In this document: positions 1 to 9,174 of the stretch, piece by piece
Numbering within the stretch: the first letter of the stretch is position 1
How the letters are laid out: each line of letters starts with the position of its first letter
NCBI GenBank assembly: GCA_913055565.1
Contig: CAJXKP010000012.1
Span: 1-64,000 of the forward strand
Origin: an uncultured Ectothiorhodospiraceae bacterium
GTDB taxonomy: Bacteria > Pseudomonadota > Gammaproteobacteria > Nitrococcales > Nitrococcaceae
Length of the DNA: 64,000 nt
Direction of reading: 5' to 3'
Translations under genes and position numbers: made by a program
The notes under the pieces: generated by a model
What the model was told of the DNA's origin: nothing
The model's database searches: none
Seen by the model: only the letters and a program-made list of their open reading frames with translations

Positions 1-1940
1 AGTTTGGCGGCATCAATGCCCCCGGTGCCCGGCAGATTCACATCCATCAGGACGGCGTCGAACGCCTCTTGCTCCAATAGCTCCAGCGCCTCGTCACCCG
101 TCGTGGCGAGTTTGACCTGGTGGCTGGCCTGCTCAAGCACCTTGGTCGTTACGCGCTGGTTAACGGCATTATCTTCGGCGACGAGAATATGCAGCCGTCG
201 GCGCCCCGCCAATTCGTCCATCGCGTCATCCCCGGCCTCCTCGGCATGGCCGGTCGCCGGCTCAAACACACGCAAGGCGTTGAGGGCGCAGAGAAGCTCG
301 GACCGAGGCATATCGACCCTCACCAGACAGACCAGATCCGCAGCCATCACCGGTGACACATCGGGAACACTGGCCCCCTCGTTAACGAGGAGGACCACTC
401 CGAGCCGCGTGCGGGGCCAACGATGGCGCAACTCAGCCAATTCCCGGCGGACTTGCTCGCAGCCCTCGCCGCGGCCATCGAGCACCACATGGCAGCAAGC
501 CGGCGCATCGGAGGCTGCCACTACCGGAGCGCTATCGCTGCTAACCGCCTGATGGAGCCGCCAAGACGTCGCGGCCAATCGATCCTGGAGGACCTTGTAC
601 AACCCCGGGTCAATGCCAACAGCCGTTACATCGCGCTCCGCACTGCCCACCTCCTCAGGGCCTCCCAAGTCGGACGCCGTGAGGGTCACCTCAAAGGTAA
701 AACGGCTCCCAACGTCTTCCTCACTCTCGACGGTGATCGTACCGCCGAGCAGTTCCGCAAGATGCTGTGAGATGGTGAGACCCAACCCCGTACCACCGCG
801 TTGCGGAATCCGGGCGTTTTCACCCTGCGTAAAACTGTCGAAGATCGCCTTAACGATCTGGTCAGACATCCCGATCCCGGTATCACTCACCGAATAGCGC
901 ACGCGGACATGCCCACCGCGCCGCTCAACCAAGCTAGCCGCTAACTGGATCCCGCCGCTCTCGGTGAACTTCGTCGCGTTACTCCCCAGATTAAGCAGGA
1001 TCTGTTGGAGATGGCGTTGGTCACCGTGAACCCACGCCGGAAGGGCCCCATCCACCACAACAGTCAAGGCCAAGTCCTTGCGCTGCGAATACGCACGCAG
1101 CACCGAGGCTACCTGCGCCAACTGGTCATGGAGCTCGAAATCAACCGTCTCGGTCTGCAGGCGTCCGGCCTCGATCTTCGACAGATCTAGGACCTCATTG
1201 ATGAGTTCAAGCAAGGTCCGGCCCGAGGTCTGCACCGTCGAGGCCATTTCCCGCTGTTCATCATCGAGGCGTGTCTTAGCCAGCAGATCCCCCATGCCGA
1301 TAATAGCATTCAACGGCGTCCGCAATTCGTGGCTCATGTTGGCCAGAAAACGACTCTTGGCCTGGTTGGCTGCCTCGGCTTCCGCCTTGGCATGCGTCAA
1401 CGTCCGAATCAAACGGGCCGCATAGGCGGGCACAATAACCAAGCCCACCAATAGCCCGTACTGCTCGATCCGCCAGCCGGGACTGGTCCCCTCCATGCTG
1501 GCCACGACGGATCCGAACCCCACCACGCTCATTAGCGCTGAGGCAACCAGATAGAACACCCCGTAACGAAAACCGTTGCCCAGGGTGATCCAGAGATAGA
1601 GGGGATACAGCGCCATGCCCCACACGTAGCCGACGGCGATAAACAGCGTTAGCGTCACCATATCCGTGACCATGGCTACCAGCCGGCGGGCCGGCGATGG
1701 CGCGGGATTCGCCAGGATCAGGCAGAAATAGAGGAACGACAGCGAGAGGTAGGCCGCCGCGACCCTCGCGGTATTCTCGAAGACAGACAGGGGCACGGCC
1801 CCGGCCCCGTAGGCGGCTAGATAGTAGCCACCGATAAGCGCGACGATAGCGATCCGAACCAGCGCCTGGCTGTGCTCGCTATCCTCACGGCCGGCGAGGC
1901 GACTTCGGACGACAGCGCCCAATCCCCGGAAGCTGTTCAT
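1..1940 (-). CDS. RpfC-like hybrid sensor histidine kinase (3' end outside window)
   Basis: Inner-membrane hybrid kinase, 646 codons visible; the C-terminus lies beyond the left edge. The N-terminus resembles RpfC, the sensor of the DSF fatty-acid signal: a short cytoplasmic stretch with [16 protein letters not shown], about five membrane segments (roughly residues 25-165) and the family-typical [12 protein letters not shown] HisKA domain follows, with [10 protein letters not shown] (phospho-acceptor His204), then an HATPase domain with a DTGIGM box and GGTGLGL. A poorly conserved stretch separates these from a receiver that starts [14 protein letters not shown] and has its phospho-Asp in LMDVNLPG; the window ends just after it, so a terminal HPt domain cannot be seen. 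I start at the ATG at 1940. An in-frame GTG at 1946 has a better-placed GGAGG and is an alternative. It lies 135 bases downstream of the REC-GGDEF-EAL gene, same strand, probably co-transcribed. RpfF, the usual signal synthase, is not in the window. Confidence 0.88.
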   Translation of the reverse strand, partial: MNSFRGLGAVVRSRLAGREDSEHSQALVRIAIVALIGGYYLAAYGAGAVPLSVFENTARVAAAYLSLSFLYFCLILANPAPSPARRLVAMVTDMVTLTLFIAVGYVWGMALYPLYLWITLGNGFRYGVFYLVASALMSVVGFGSVVASMEGTSPGWRIEQYGLLVGLVIVPAYAARLIRTLTHAKAEAEAANQAKSRFLANMSHELRTPLNAIIGMGDLLAKTRLDDEQREMASTVQTSGRTLLELINEVLDLSKIEAGRLQTETVDFELHDQLAQVASVLRAYSQRKDLALTVVVDGALPAWVHGDQRHLQQILLNLGSNATKFTESGGIQLAASLVERRGGHVRVRYSVSDTGIGMSDQIVKAIFDSFTQGENARIPQRGGTGLGLTISQHLAELLGGTITVESEEDVGSRFTFEVTLTASDLGGPEEVGSAERDVTAVGIDPGLYKVLQDRLAATSWRLHQAVSSDSAPVVAASDAPACCHVVLDGRGEGCEQVRRELAELRHRWPRTRLGVVLLVNEGASVPDVSPVMAADLVCLVRVDMPRSELLCALNALRVFEPATGHAEEAGDDAMDELAGRRRLHILVAEDNAVNQRVTTKVLEQASHQVKLATTGDEALELLEQEAFDAVLMDVNLPGTGGIDAAK

Positions 1941-2075
1941 ACCCACTTGAGAGCCGCCTCCCCGCCACGCTACGGCAAATCGGATCGATGACGCTGATGG
2001 CCTAGATAATAGGCTCTCGCCCGACACTCATATCGTACCAGCGCCGAGCATTTTGCCTACTCAGCTAATCGACCA

Positions 2076-4271
2076 TCATGCATCATCGAAGGAGCCGACG
2101 ATCTGTGGGTACCCGTACAGATAGCCCTGAACGCGATCCAAGCCGAGTTCCTTGAGCGTTGCCGCGTCTTCGGGATCTTCCACGCCCTCGCCAACCACTT
2201 CCAAGCCGAAATGATCAGCAATGGCCACCGTTGCCGCCACAATCGCGCGATTGTCGGGATCCCGGCTTATACCGGCAATAAAGGCGCGATCCATCTTGAG
2301 CCGATCCGCCGGTAACGCCTTGATATATTGCAACGATGAATATCCCGTTCCGAAATCATCAATAGCAATCGTAATGCCGTCACGGCGCAACGACTCCAGA
2401 CGCTCCAGCGTCTCGCGGTCTTGATCCATGAGGCCGTTTTCGGTGATCTCCAGCTCAAGGCGATGGGCTGGCAACCCGGTACGCGCAAGAATCGTTCGGC
2501 AACGCTCCTCGAAGTCACTCGAGGCGATCTCAGCGGGGGAGATATTGATGGCGATCTGTTGCCGCGAGTCGGGCTCGGCATGGGCCATCATCCAACGTCC
2601 GCTCGCTTCGAGCATCTGGGCGCCGAGAACCCGGATGAGGCCGGTCGCTTCGGCGAGCGGAATAAACTCGTTGGGCGGCACGAAGCCCTCATCGGGGTGC
2701 TGCCAGCGCACCAGGGCCTCATAGGCCACCAACTCGGATGTCGTCAGATCGCGAACGGGCTGAAGGGCTAGGGCCAACTGCCCGGGGTCCGATTCCAGGG
2801 CGTGGCGCAGCGCGGCCTCGATCTGAATTCGACGCTGGGCTTGCTCGGTCAGCTCCGGCTTGTAATACGCCCAGCAATGCCTTCCCTTGGCCTTGGCGCG
2901 GTACAGCGCGGCGTTCGCGTTAGCGAGCAGGCTCGCTGGGGCAGACGTCGCAGCAGCGCGGAGCGCTATTCCGATGCTACCGCGTATCTGAAAGGTGAGC
3001 CCCGTGGCCTTGACGGGCTCATCCAACGCGTCCATTAGATTCTGGGCGAGGTAATCGACCTGACGCGTCTCGGGCGCATCCCTGATCACGCAGATGAATT
3101 CGTCACCCCCCAAGCGGGCCAACATGTCACACGGCACGGCCCAATCGGACAAGCGCTCAGCGGTCGCCTGAAGGACCTCATCGCCGACACCGTGGCCGTA
3201 GGCATCATTGATGTGCTTAAACCCATCGAGGTCCAGATAAAAAACGGCCAACCCCGGCGAGCCATTACCGTCTGTGCCCAGCCACCTTGCCAGCTGCTGC
3301 TCGAGCAGCTTGCGATTGGGCAGACCGGTCAAGGCATCGTAATGGGCTTCGTGCCACAGGCGCTCTTCGAGCTTTTTGCGCTCGGAGATATCCACGGAAA
3401 CAGTAACGATGCTCGATACATCATCGGCCGTATCATTAAGGGGAGCTTTCGTCGTCAGGAAGAAGTACTCGACACCGTGCGCATCAACGAGCGTTTCTTC
3501 GATGTCCTCAATCGGTTCATTGCGAGCAACGACTAGGTCGTTTAGCGCCCGGTGCTTGGCAGCATAATCGGCATCGAAGACCGCCTCCATGGGCTGCTCC
3601 GTAACCATCTCCGGGTCAACGCCGAGGAATACCCCCTGCCTATTATTAATGTAGACGCAATGACCGGAGCGATCGAAGGCACTCACCATCGCTGGCACCG
3701 TGTTCATTACTAGGCGGGACTTGTCCTCACTGTGCCGTAGCTCTTCGCGCTGGAGGCGGCTTCGGTTTTTTAGACGCGCCTTAAGCATCGACGCACGCCG
3801 CTGCAGAATGCGTTGCTGGAACCGCAACGTCAGCAGGTTACCGGCGCGCGCCTTGAATTCTTCATGATCAACGGGACTAATCAGGAAATCAGTCGCCCCA
3901 GCACGTAGGGCGTCATACCGAAAGGACTGCTCGTTATAGGCCGTAACAACGATCATCGGGGTCTGGTCACAAGCGTGCCATTGCCGAAGTTGCCTGATGA
4001 GCTCCGCTCCGGTCATCTCGGGCATTCGGTAATCGGTGATAACGAGATCCGGGGTGGTGGTGGCTGCGGCGTCAACGGCATCCTGAGGCCCTTCAAACTC
4101 GTGGACCTCTACACCCGATCGCAGCCCGCTTGCCAGCTTCGAGACCAACCGCCGGTTAGTCCTCTGATCATCAACGACGAACACATGGAGAGACCGGCCC
4201 GTGCCGAGTCCCTCCTGGCCGCCGGTGATTGCCCGAAGCTTCGATCCGGATGTGCCGGCTGCACTCGACAT
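2076..4271 (-). CDS. Response regulator REC-PAS-GGDEF-EAL, cyclic-di-GMP turnover
   Basis: 731-residue cytoplasmic response regulator. Order: receiver (about 27-150; acidic pair D34/D35, phospho-Asp D80 in VITDYRMPEMTG, T110), a linker helix, PAS (about 185-297), GGDEF (about 305-470; motif intact at 388-392) and EAL (about 485-725; EAL at 518-520, with DDFGTGYSS and VVGEGVED further on). The catalytic residues I could check are present for both cyclase and phosphodiesterase. The RxxD inhibitory site before GGDEF is lost (VPCD instead). The receiver ends GATDFLISPVDHEEF followed by NLLTLR, which is RpfG-like, but the usual Lys before the Pro is Ser132. Its neighbour is the RpfC-like kinase, so it probably receives phosphate from it and alters cyclic-di-GMP. 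Which activity dominates cannot be told from sequence. Confidence 0.93.
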   Translation of the reverse strand: MSSAAGTSGSKLRAITGGQEGLGTGRSLHVFVVDDQRTNRRLVSKLASGLRSGVEVHEFEGPQDAVDAAATTTPDLVITDYRMPEMTGAELIRQLRQWHACDQTPMIVVTAYNEQSFRYDALRAGATDFLISPVDHEEFKARAGNLLTLRFQQRILQRRASMLKARLKNRSRLQREELRHSEDKSRLVMNTVPAMVSAFDRSGHCVYINNRQGVFLGVDPEMVTEQPMEAVFDADYAAKHRALNDLVVARNEPIEDIEETLVDAHGVEYFFLTTKAPLNDTADDVSSIVTVSVDISERKKLEERLWHEAHYDALTGLPNRKLLEQQLARWLGTDGNGSPGLAVFYLDLDGFKHINDAYGHGVGDEVLQATAERLSDWAVPCDMLARLGGDEFICVIRDAPETRQVDYLAQNLMDALDEPVKATGLTFQIRGSIGIALRAAATSAPASLLANANAALYRAKAKGRHCWAYYKPELTEQAQRRIQIEAALRHALESDPGQLALALQPVRDLTTSELVAYEALVRWQHPDEGFVPPNEFIPLAEATGLIRVLGAQMLEASGRWMMAHAEPDSRQQIAINISPAEIASSDFEERCRTILARTGLPAHRLELEITENGLMDQDRETLERLESLRRDGITIAIDDFGTGYSSLQYIKALPADRLKMDRAFIAGISRDPDNRAIVAATVAIADHFGLEVVGEGVEDPEDAATLKELGLDRVQGYLYGYPQIVGSFDDA

Positions 4272-4699
4272 AATCCCATACCCCCACTAGACGCGCCCCG
4301 CCGGATGCAAAAGGCCCACGCTCGTTTACATCAGCCGATAACGGCTGGGCTCTTTCGGGCCAAAGGTCCAGCGGGCCCAGTGCCTGTCGGAAGACAGCGC
4401 TAACGCCAGGCTACTCCCGCATGGCCTGCTCTGCATACTACGCCATATCAATGTCAATCTGATCACAGAAACGGCTGACCAATGGTGAGGCTATGACCCA
4501 AATGCGCCCAACCCCGGCCCATGCCGAGTGCGGGGTTAGCTTCCATGGACGCTAAACGCGCAGTCGACGCAATGGGCCCCTTCATTCCACAGCGCGAGTC
4601 GGCCATCACATGGGACACGCGCTAGGACGTTGGGGGCCGCGCCGTGGCTGGCCAAGTTCCGAGCCGTAACGAAAGCGGCGCGGCGCGAGTCCGAGGTCC
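4272..4699. other. Intergenic region, no gene seen
   Basis: About 430 bases upstream of the REC-GGDEF-EAL gene and downstream of the methyltransferase gene. It should hold the promoter of the signalling operon. The only core-promoter-like match I see is a TTGACA on the minus strand (complement of 4452-4457), without a well-spaced -10 box. Open frames here lack coding character and resemble nothing I know. Confidence 0.5.
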
Positions 4700-5572
4700 C
4701 TAGCGTCGGCGCAGATGAATAATCGGATACCCCGTAAACGGGGTGAGACCGTGATTCCCCTCCTGGCAGTAGGCAGCGCCCTGATCGGCCGGCGAGAAGT
4801 TCTCGACGACATCAAAACCGTACTGATCCGCCATGGTGCGCAGGTCCGCCAGGGTGAAATAGGACGATAGCGGCTCGCCTCGTCGCTCCGTGAATCGTTG
4901 CAACCGCTCCAGGATGGGTCGGTCAGAGGGGGAGAGCTCTGACGCCGGGAGGAGATAGTCGAACACGACCTCGCTGCCGGGGACTGCGTAGGCAGCCAAC
5001 GTCTCCAAGGTGCTAGCAACCGCATTGCTGGGCAGGTACTGGACCACACCCAGCCAGGAGAAGAACGCCGGCTTTTGCGGATCGTAGCTCGACCGCTCCA
5101 GAACCTCGGCCAACGTCTGCGCTTCGAAATCTATCGGCACGAACTCAAGCGAGTTGGGGAGTTGGTCGCCGTGAGAACCAAGCCGTTGCCGCTTCACCTC
5201 CTGACTCAAAGGGTGGTCCAATTCGAAGATGCGTAGCTTCTCCGCGCCGGGCGGCTGCCGCAATGCGTACGAATCAAACCCCGCACCGAGCAAGACATAC
5301 TGATCGATCCCCTTACCCATCGCCGCTTCCAGCTTGTCCTCGGTGTAACGCGAGCGGCAGATAATCTCGGCGGCTATGGGCTTTAACGTCTTAAGCACCC
5401 ACTCGAACGTCAGCCAGCTGAGCAAACGACTACGGCAGATACGCCGCCATGCCCCGCTGGTGAGGTCGATCGCGTAGGGGTCATCAAGGATCCGTGGTTC
5501 ATGATGAAGCGTATGCCAGGCGCGGACGGCGGCGGTCGCCTCGGCGGTACTACTGTGCCGGTTTTTCTTCAT
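4700..5572 (-). CDS. Class I SAM-dependent methyltransferase, LCMT/PPM family
   Basis: 290 residues resembling the leucine carboxyl methyltransferase-like family (Pfam PF04072). Signs are the N-terminal RILDDPYAIDL, then RSRYTEDKLEAAMGKGIDQYVLLGAGFDSYALR (split here as RSRYTEDKLEAA and QYVLLGAGFDSYALR) covering the SAM-binding glycine loop, FELDHP for ribose binding, and FFSWLGVVQYL. Bacterial members methylate small or unknown acceptors, so the substrate is not predictable. I take the ATG at 5572 because a strong GGAGGGAGGG lies 5-14 bases upstream. An in-frame start at 5755 would bury most of the upstream hydrolase's end. The gene overlaps the hydrolase stop by 23 bases, so the two are almost certainly one transcript and translationally coupled. 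Confidence 0.85.
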   Translation of the reverse strand: MKKNRHSSTAEATAAVRAWHTLHHEPRILDDPYAIDLTSGAWRRICRSRLLSWLTFEWVLKTLKPIAAEIICRSRYTEDKLEAAMGKGIDQYVLLGAGFDSYALRQPPGAEKLRIFELDHPLSQEVKRQRLGSHGDQLPNSLEFVPIDFEAQTLAEVLERSSYDPQKPAFFSWLGVVQYLPSNAVASTLETLAAYAVPGSEVVFDYLLPASELSPSDRPILERLQRFTERRGEPLSSYFTLADLRTMADQYGFDVVENFSPADQGAAYCQEGNHGLTPFTGYPIIHLRRR

Positions 5573-6518
5573 GGTTCCCTCCCTCCAAGTGGTTCCTAAT
5601 GAATGCGATCTGATCCCCAACGGCCGTTTCGAACATGGCTTCAACAAACGCATCGAAGTGGCCACAGGGGTAGTGTTTTGCCTGCACGGCATCTGTGGAT
5701 CGATTGACGAATCGCTCAATGGAGCTGACGGGGAGTATCGAATCGCTGTCAGCAATCTGGATGAGCACCGGAACCCGAATTCGCTTTAACCGTTTGCCGG
5801 GTCGGTAGAACGGCACCGTCAGCGTTATGCCACCACAGACCTCATTGCGCCAGCCGGGCGGGGCGATGGCCCTATAGCCAGACTCGGCCTCAAAGGCAGC
5901 CAGGGCCGCAAATCCACCCGGTGGAGCGACAATCGGGATCATGACCGACGAGCCGCCGCCTAATCGGCTCAGCGTATCCCGTAATCCGGCAACCAATAAG
6001 CGAGCCAACTGGCGCACGCCGGCATACCGGCCGATATTCAGCACGGCGGCGGCACCGTCAAGCATGGGAAATTGCGCGATCACCGCTGCCACGCGGTCAT
6101 CCCGCGCGGCCACCTCGACCACATGGCCACCCGATAGCGAGACGCCCCACAGGGCAATCTGATCCGCCGCGATAGCCGCTTTCGAACGAGCCCATCCAAT
6201 CGCAGCGTGCCAATCCTGCAGCTGGGCCGTTGCTGACACATGCTGGCGTAGCTTCCCACCGCTGCTCCCAAAACCGCGATAGTCAAACAGCACAGCGTGC
6301 CAACCGGCGTCAGCAAAGGCCCGCGCGTAGGCTTGAAGGCCCGCATCCACCGTGCCCCCAAAGCCGTGGCCAAGGATCACGCAAGGCCTCGGTTCATGGG
6401 GACTTTCGGACACGTTTACCGTCGGCCAATAGTGAACACCGCGACAGGTAACGCCCCGGCTCTGAAAAACGACACAACCGGACGCGGATTCATCAGCTTG
6501 GTTCGGCGACTCGGGCAT
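5550..6518 (-). CDS. Alpha/beta hydrolase
   Basis: 322-residue alpha/beta-hydrolase fold protein, predicted cytoplasmic. Visible elements are the oxyanion-loop stretch VILGHGFGGT, FDYRGFGSSGG typical of the fold, the nucleophile elbow GVSLSGG (Ser), the acid in IADSDSILP and the catalytic His in HYPCGHFDAF. Proteins of this kind are usually carboxylesterases, thioesterases or acylglycerol lipases; nothing in the sequence fixes the substrate. It precedes and overlaps the methyltransferase gene, suggesting joint action on one small molecule. No signal peptide is seen. Confidence 0.88.
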   Translation of the reverse strand: MPESPNQADESASGCVVFQSRGVTCRGVHYWPTVNVSESPHEPRPCVILGHGFGGTVDAGLQAYARAFADAGWHAVLFDYRGFGSSGGKLRQHVSATAQLQDWHAAIGWARSKAAIAADQIALWGVSLSGGHVVEVAARDDRVAAVIAQFPMLDGAAAVLNIGRYAGVRQLARLLVAGLRDTLSRLGGGSSVMIPIVAPPGGFAALAAFEAESGYRAIAPPGWRNEVCGGITLTVPFYRPGKRLKRIRVPVLIQIADSDSILPVSSIERFVNRSTDAVQAKHYPCGHFDAFVEAMFETAVGDQIAFIRNHLEGGNHEEKPAQ

Positions 6519-6745
6519 TCAGAGCGGGCGCCAGACGGTGGATGAGTTCGGATGGTCGGGTCGTTGCCCTACCCAGTCAAGACATCGACCCCGGACAGAT
6601 GCATAAAACAGACCCGTGAGGCCACTCGTTGCACAAGGATGGGTCATCCCTTGAGCGCGTTGATCCACCCTATTCGAGGATCCTGCCCCAACCTCCGTAG
6701 CCCTTCGCCTTCGGGGTGGCACTCGCGACACCATGATGGTGCAGC

Positions 6746-7708
6746 TCATTGCTCATCAACGGCTACCCCATGGCGTGCCACGGCAACGACACTGCGTACC
6801 GTCAGACACAAGATCACCATAGGTACCAGTACGACGGGGATGCCGCCAAGGACCAGAAGCACGGGGCTGTTGACCCGCTCGGCGTAGAGGAGCGTCGCCG
6901 TGGTGATCGCGGCCAACGGGAACGAATACGCCCACCAGGAGAGGAAGAACGGCAGCTGCAGGAAGTGACGAGCCTGGGTCAACAGCAGCAGTGTGAGGAA
7001 CAGACCGTGGTAGTAGAGGACGCGCGCCATGATATCCAGCTCACCACCATTGAGCTGCTGATAGGCGAGGAAACCTGCCGCCGGCGGCGCAATGAGGATG
7101 AATAGCGTTGGCAACAGTTTCCCCGGCAGGGGTGTGTGAAACAGGACGCGATAGAAGATGATGGCCAGCAGGACCCCCCAGAAGACGATCCCGATGCTGA
7201 AGAAAAACCAGGCAACCTCGACGTAGCCCAGCGGCACGCCGGCAATCGGCACAAGGATGTTGCCAACCACGGGGATGAACCAGGCCGGATTGATATGCTG
7301 GATCTCGAAATACGCGTGTTGCATCCACGTCGTCATCACATACAACGTGAACAGCAGATGCAGGCCGCTATCGGCGATCCATAGTGCGTACGCCGCGCCC
7401 GGTGCGTATTGCAAACCCGCTGTGGCGAGCAGGATCAGGCTCACGGAGCATGCCGGAAAAAAGCTCAGCTTGATCGGATGCGCCAGCTCTTGGCGTACGG
7501 CTTGCGGATAACGCACAACCTTGGCCCCGTAGGTCACCACTAGGACGACAAACAGCGCGAGCGTGGCCGCGAGTAATAGGGGCGCTATCGGCCAACTCGG
7601 CAGGAGCTGATGGGCCACGCGCTGCCAAACGAGGGTTAGCCCGGACAACCCCATGACACTGGCAAACCAGGAGACGGGGAAACTCGCTAGACTCGTGCCC
7701 GATTGCAT
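6746..7708 (-). CDS. TDT/SLAC1-family membrane transporter (TehA-like)
   Basis: 320-residue integral membrane protein with about ten hydrophobic helices, in the tellurite-resistance/dicarboxylate transporter (TDT, Pfam SLAC1) family. Family-like features are FPVSWFASVMGLSGL in helix 1, HPIKLSFFPACSVSLILLA, and the later FIPVVGNILVPIAGVPLG. Members carry anions or C4-dicarboxylates, or act as anion channels; the cargo here is unknown. The start at 7708 (MQSGTSLASFP) has a GAGGG six bases upstream. An in-frame ATG at 7756 would only add 16 untypical residues. It stands 227 bases upstream of the hydrolase gene on the same strand. Confidence 0.82.
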   Translation of the reverse strand: MQSGTSLASFPVSWFASVMGLSGLTLVWQRVAHQLLPSWPIAPLLLAATLALFVVLVVTYGAKVVRYPQAVRQELAHPIKLSFFPACSVSLILLATAGLQYAPGAAYALWIADSGLHLLFTLYVMTTWMQHAYFEIQHINPAWFIPVVGNILVPIAGVPLGYVEVAWFFFSIGIVFWGVLLAIIFYRVLFHTPLPGKLLPTLFILIAPPAAGFLAYQQLNGGELDIMARVLYYHGLFLTLLLLTQARHFLQLPFFLSWWAYSFPLAAITTATLLYAERVNSPVLLVLGGIPVVLVPMVILCLTVRSVVAVARHGVAVDEQ

Positions 7709-8525
7709 CTTGAGCCCTCTAACAAGCCAACAATGATCGAAATGGACCAACGCCACGCATAAGCTGCTTCGATCGGCGGCGTGGAATCAGTGATTAAGTC
7801 ACACCCGCACTAGCGCCGCTGAAATACGGCTCAATCGCTTACGAGCGCAAGCTCGACGGCCCGATGGCCGAATTACCAAAATGATGGGAAGCCGCCCCGC
7901 GAACCGACACCAACCGGCGACAGGACGTCGGCTTCGCTTAGGCGTGGAGGTCGATTCTTGCACTGCGACAAGTCACCTCTTGAGCGTCTTGGTCGGTTAT
8001 GCCTAGGAGCCTACTTGGGTGGGGAAGGGGTTATGGGCGACTGAACCGGCTCGCACACCTGCAAGGGCCTTCAGCATATGCAACCGAGCTTTGACTGTAG
8101 ACTTCAGCCCTTGCTTCACCCGAGTGCCCGCTACCAATTGCGCTACCATGCGGCTAGATCTCTAGCTCACAAGGCTTGTGCGATGCGCCGGAGAGACGAA
8201 CTGATCTGCGCTATCCGCGGGGAGGTCGGGCGGGCCTTCGGCGCTGGGGCGTCGGTGCGTCTGTTCGCGGGGAACGTGTGGACATCTACGGGAACGTGTG
8301 GACCGGGAACGTGTGGACATCCACGTTTTGAGGATCCAACAGAACCGACCGGGTCACACGTGTTGGTTAACCTATCACCGGAGCGTACTGAGACCCTGCG
8401 AGGTCTGGACCGGGCAAGGGATGCCAATCACCCGCCATCGACCCGCTCAGCAGCGCACACCGCTACGGAATAGCGGGCAACGCTGCTGATCTAGGCAGTG
8501 CGCAGAATCGGCTGACCACCCCAGA
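7709..8525. other. Gene-poor stretch with short repeats, left part of the RAYT scrapyard
   Basis: About 820 bases. Open frames (for example 8078-8473) have no recognisable family and owe their length to high GC. The stretch holds three copies of GGGAACGTGTGGAC near 8270-8318, listed separately. It separates the transporter gene from a truncated transposase. Confidence 0.5.
8270..8318. repeat. Three close copies of GGGAACGTGTGGAC
   Basis: The 14-mer occurs at 8270-8283, 8290-8303 and 8305-8318. The third copy runs into CATCCACG, forming the small palindrome GTGG-ACAT-CCAC. The GTGGACA core resembles the GTGGACACCCAC just before the intact transposase (near 9092-9103) and the TGGACACC/GGTGTCCA repeats at 10.4-10.9 kb. 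I read these as one family of transposase-associated palindromic repeats. Confidence 0.6.
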
Positions 8526-9092
8526 CTACCCAGCGCTTGCCGGGAATAGCGCCTTGGCCTCGCTGATGCCCTTAACGAAATGCTGTCCCAGTTCGGTGGC
8601 CGCTTCGCGCAGGCGCTCGGCGCGGCCCATGGCGCGTATGAACCCCGGGCGCCGGCGGCCCATTCGGTCGAGGTAAGTATCGGGATCAATGCCAAAGCGT
8701 ATGAGGATCGGCGGTGCGTCTTCCGCGATGGCGCCGCGCTTATCGTCGCGGACCGCGCGCCCAGCCCAGTCCACGAGCTGGAGGTAATCGGCAAACGCGA
8801 ACGGCAGGTGATCCGGAGCATCTTTACGATCCGGGCCGCGGAACGGCAACAGCGGCGGTGGGCCAGTCGAGTGGTCGGCATCTTCATCAGCGGCCGTGCT
8901 TGATTCAGCGCCTTCGCTGGCGCCCTCGCTCCAAGCCCGAATACGGGCCTGGATGGAGGTGTAGTCCGACACTTCCGGGGTGTCCGCGATGGCGGCCCGC
9001 ACGGGGTTCAGGTCGACGTAGCTCATGCAGGTCAGCAGGGCGGCTTCGTCCAGCAGCGCCTGGTTTTTGAAACGACCTTCCCAAAAGTAGGC
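8526..9092 (-). pseudogene. Truncated RAYT (Y1-type) transposase, C-terminal half only
   Basis: A minus-strand open frame equivalent to the last half of the intact transposase at 9175-10227. Homology starts at FWEGRFK, continues through LTCMSYVDLNPVRAAIADTP and FADYLQLVDWAGRAVRDD, and ends with KGISEAKALFPASAG. The N-terminal HUH domain is absent: homology stops near 9092, where unrelated DNA containing GTGGACACCCACC begins. The two copies have clearly diverged and vary most around residues 200-230 of the intact copy, so this is an old relic rather than a fresh duplication. An ATG at 9026 could start a 166-residue product, but it would lack the catalytic His pair. Confidence 0.85.
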
Positions 9093-9174
9093 GCGTGGAC
9101 ACCCACCGTTTGGTTGACTGAGTGATTTGGGTGGGGCTAGCTTGATATGTATGGATATATAGCGAGGAGGCGGT

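Noticed and set aside
1-4271. An rpfF-like crotonase gene next to the sensor
   Set aside because: No such frame is in the window; it may lie to the left.
8078-8473. A 131-residue plus-strand frame left of the transposase relic
   Set aside because: Cys/Thr-rich peptide from the GGGAACGTGTGGAC repeats, with no Shine-Dalgarno and no family resemblance.
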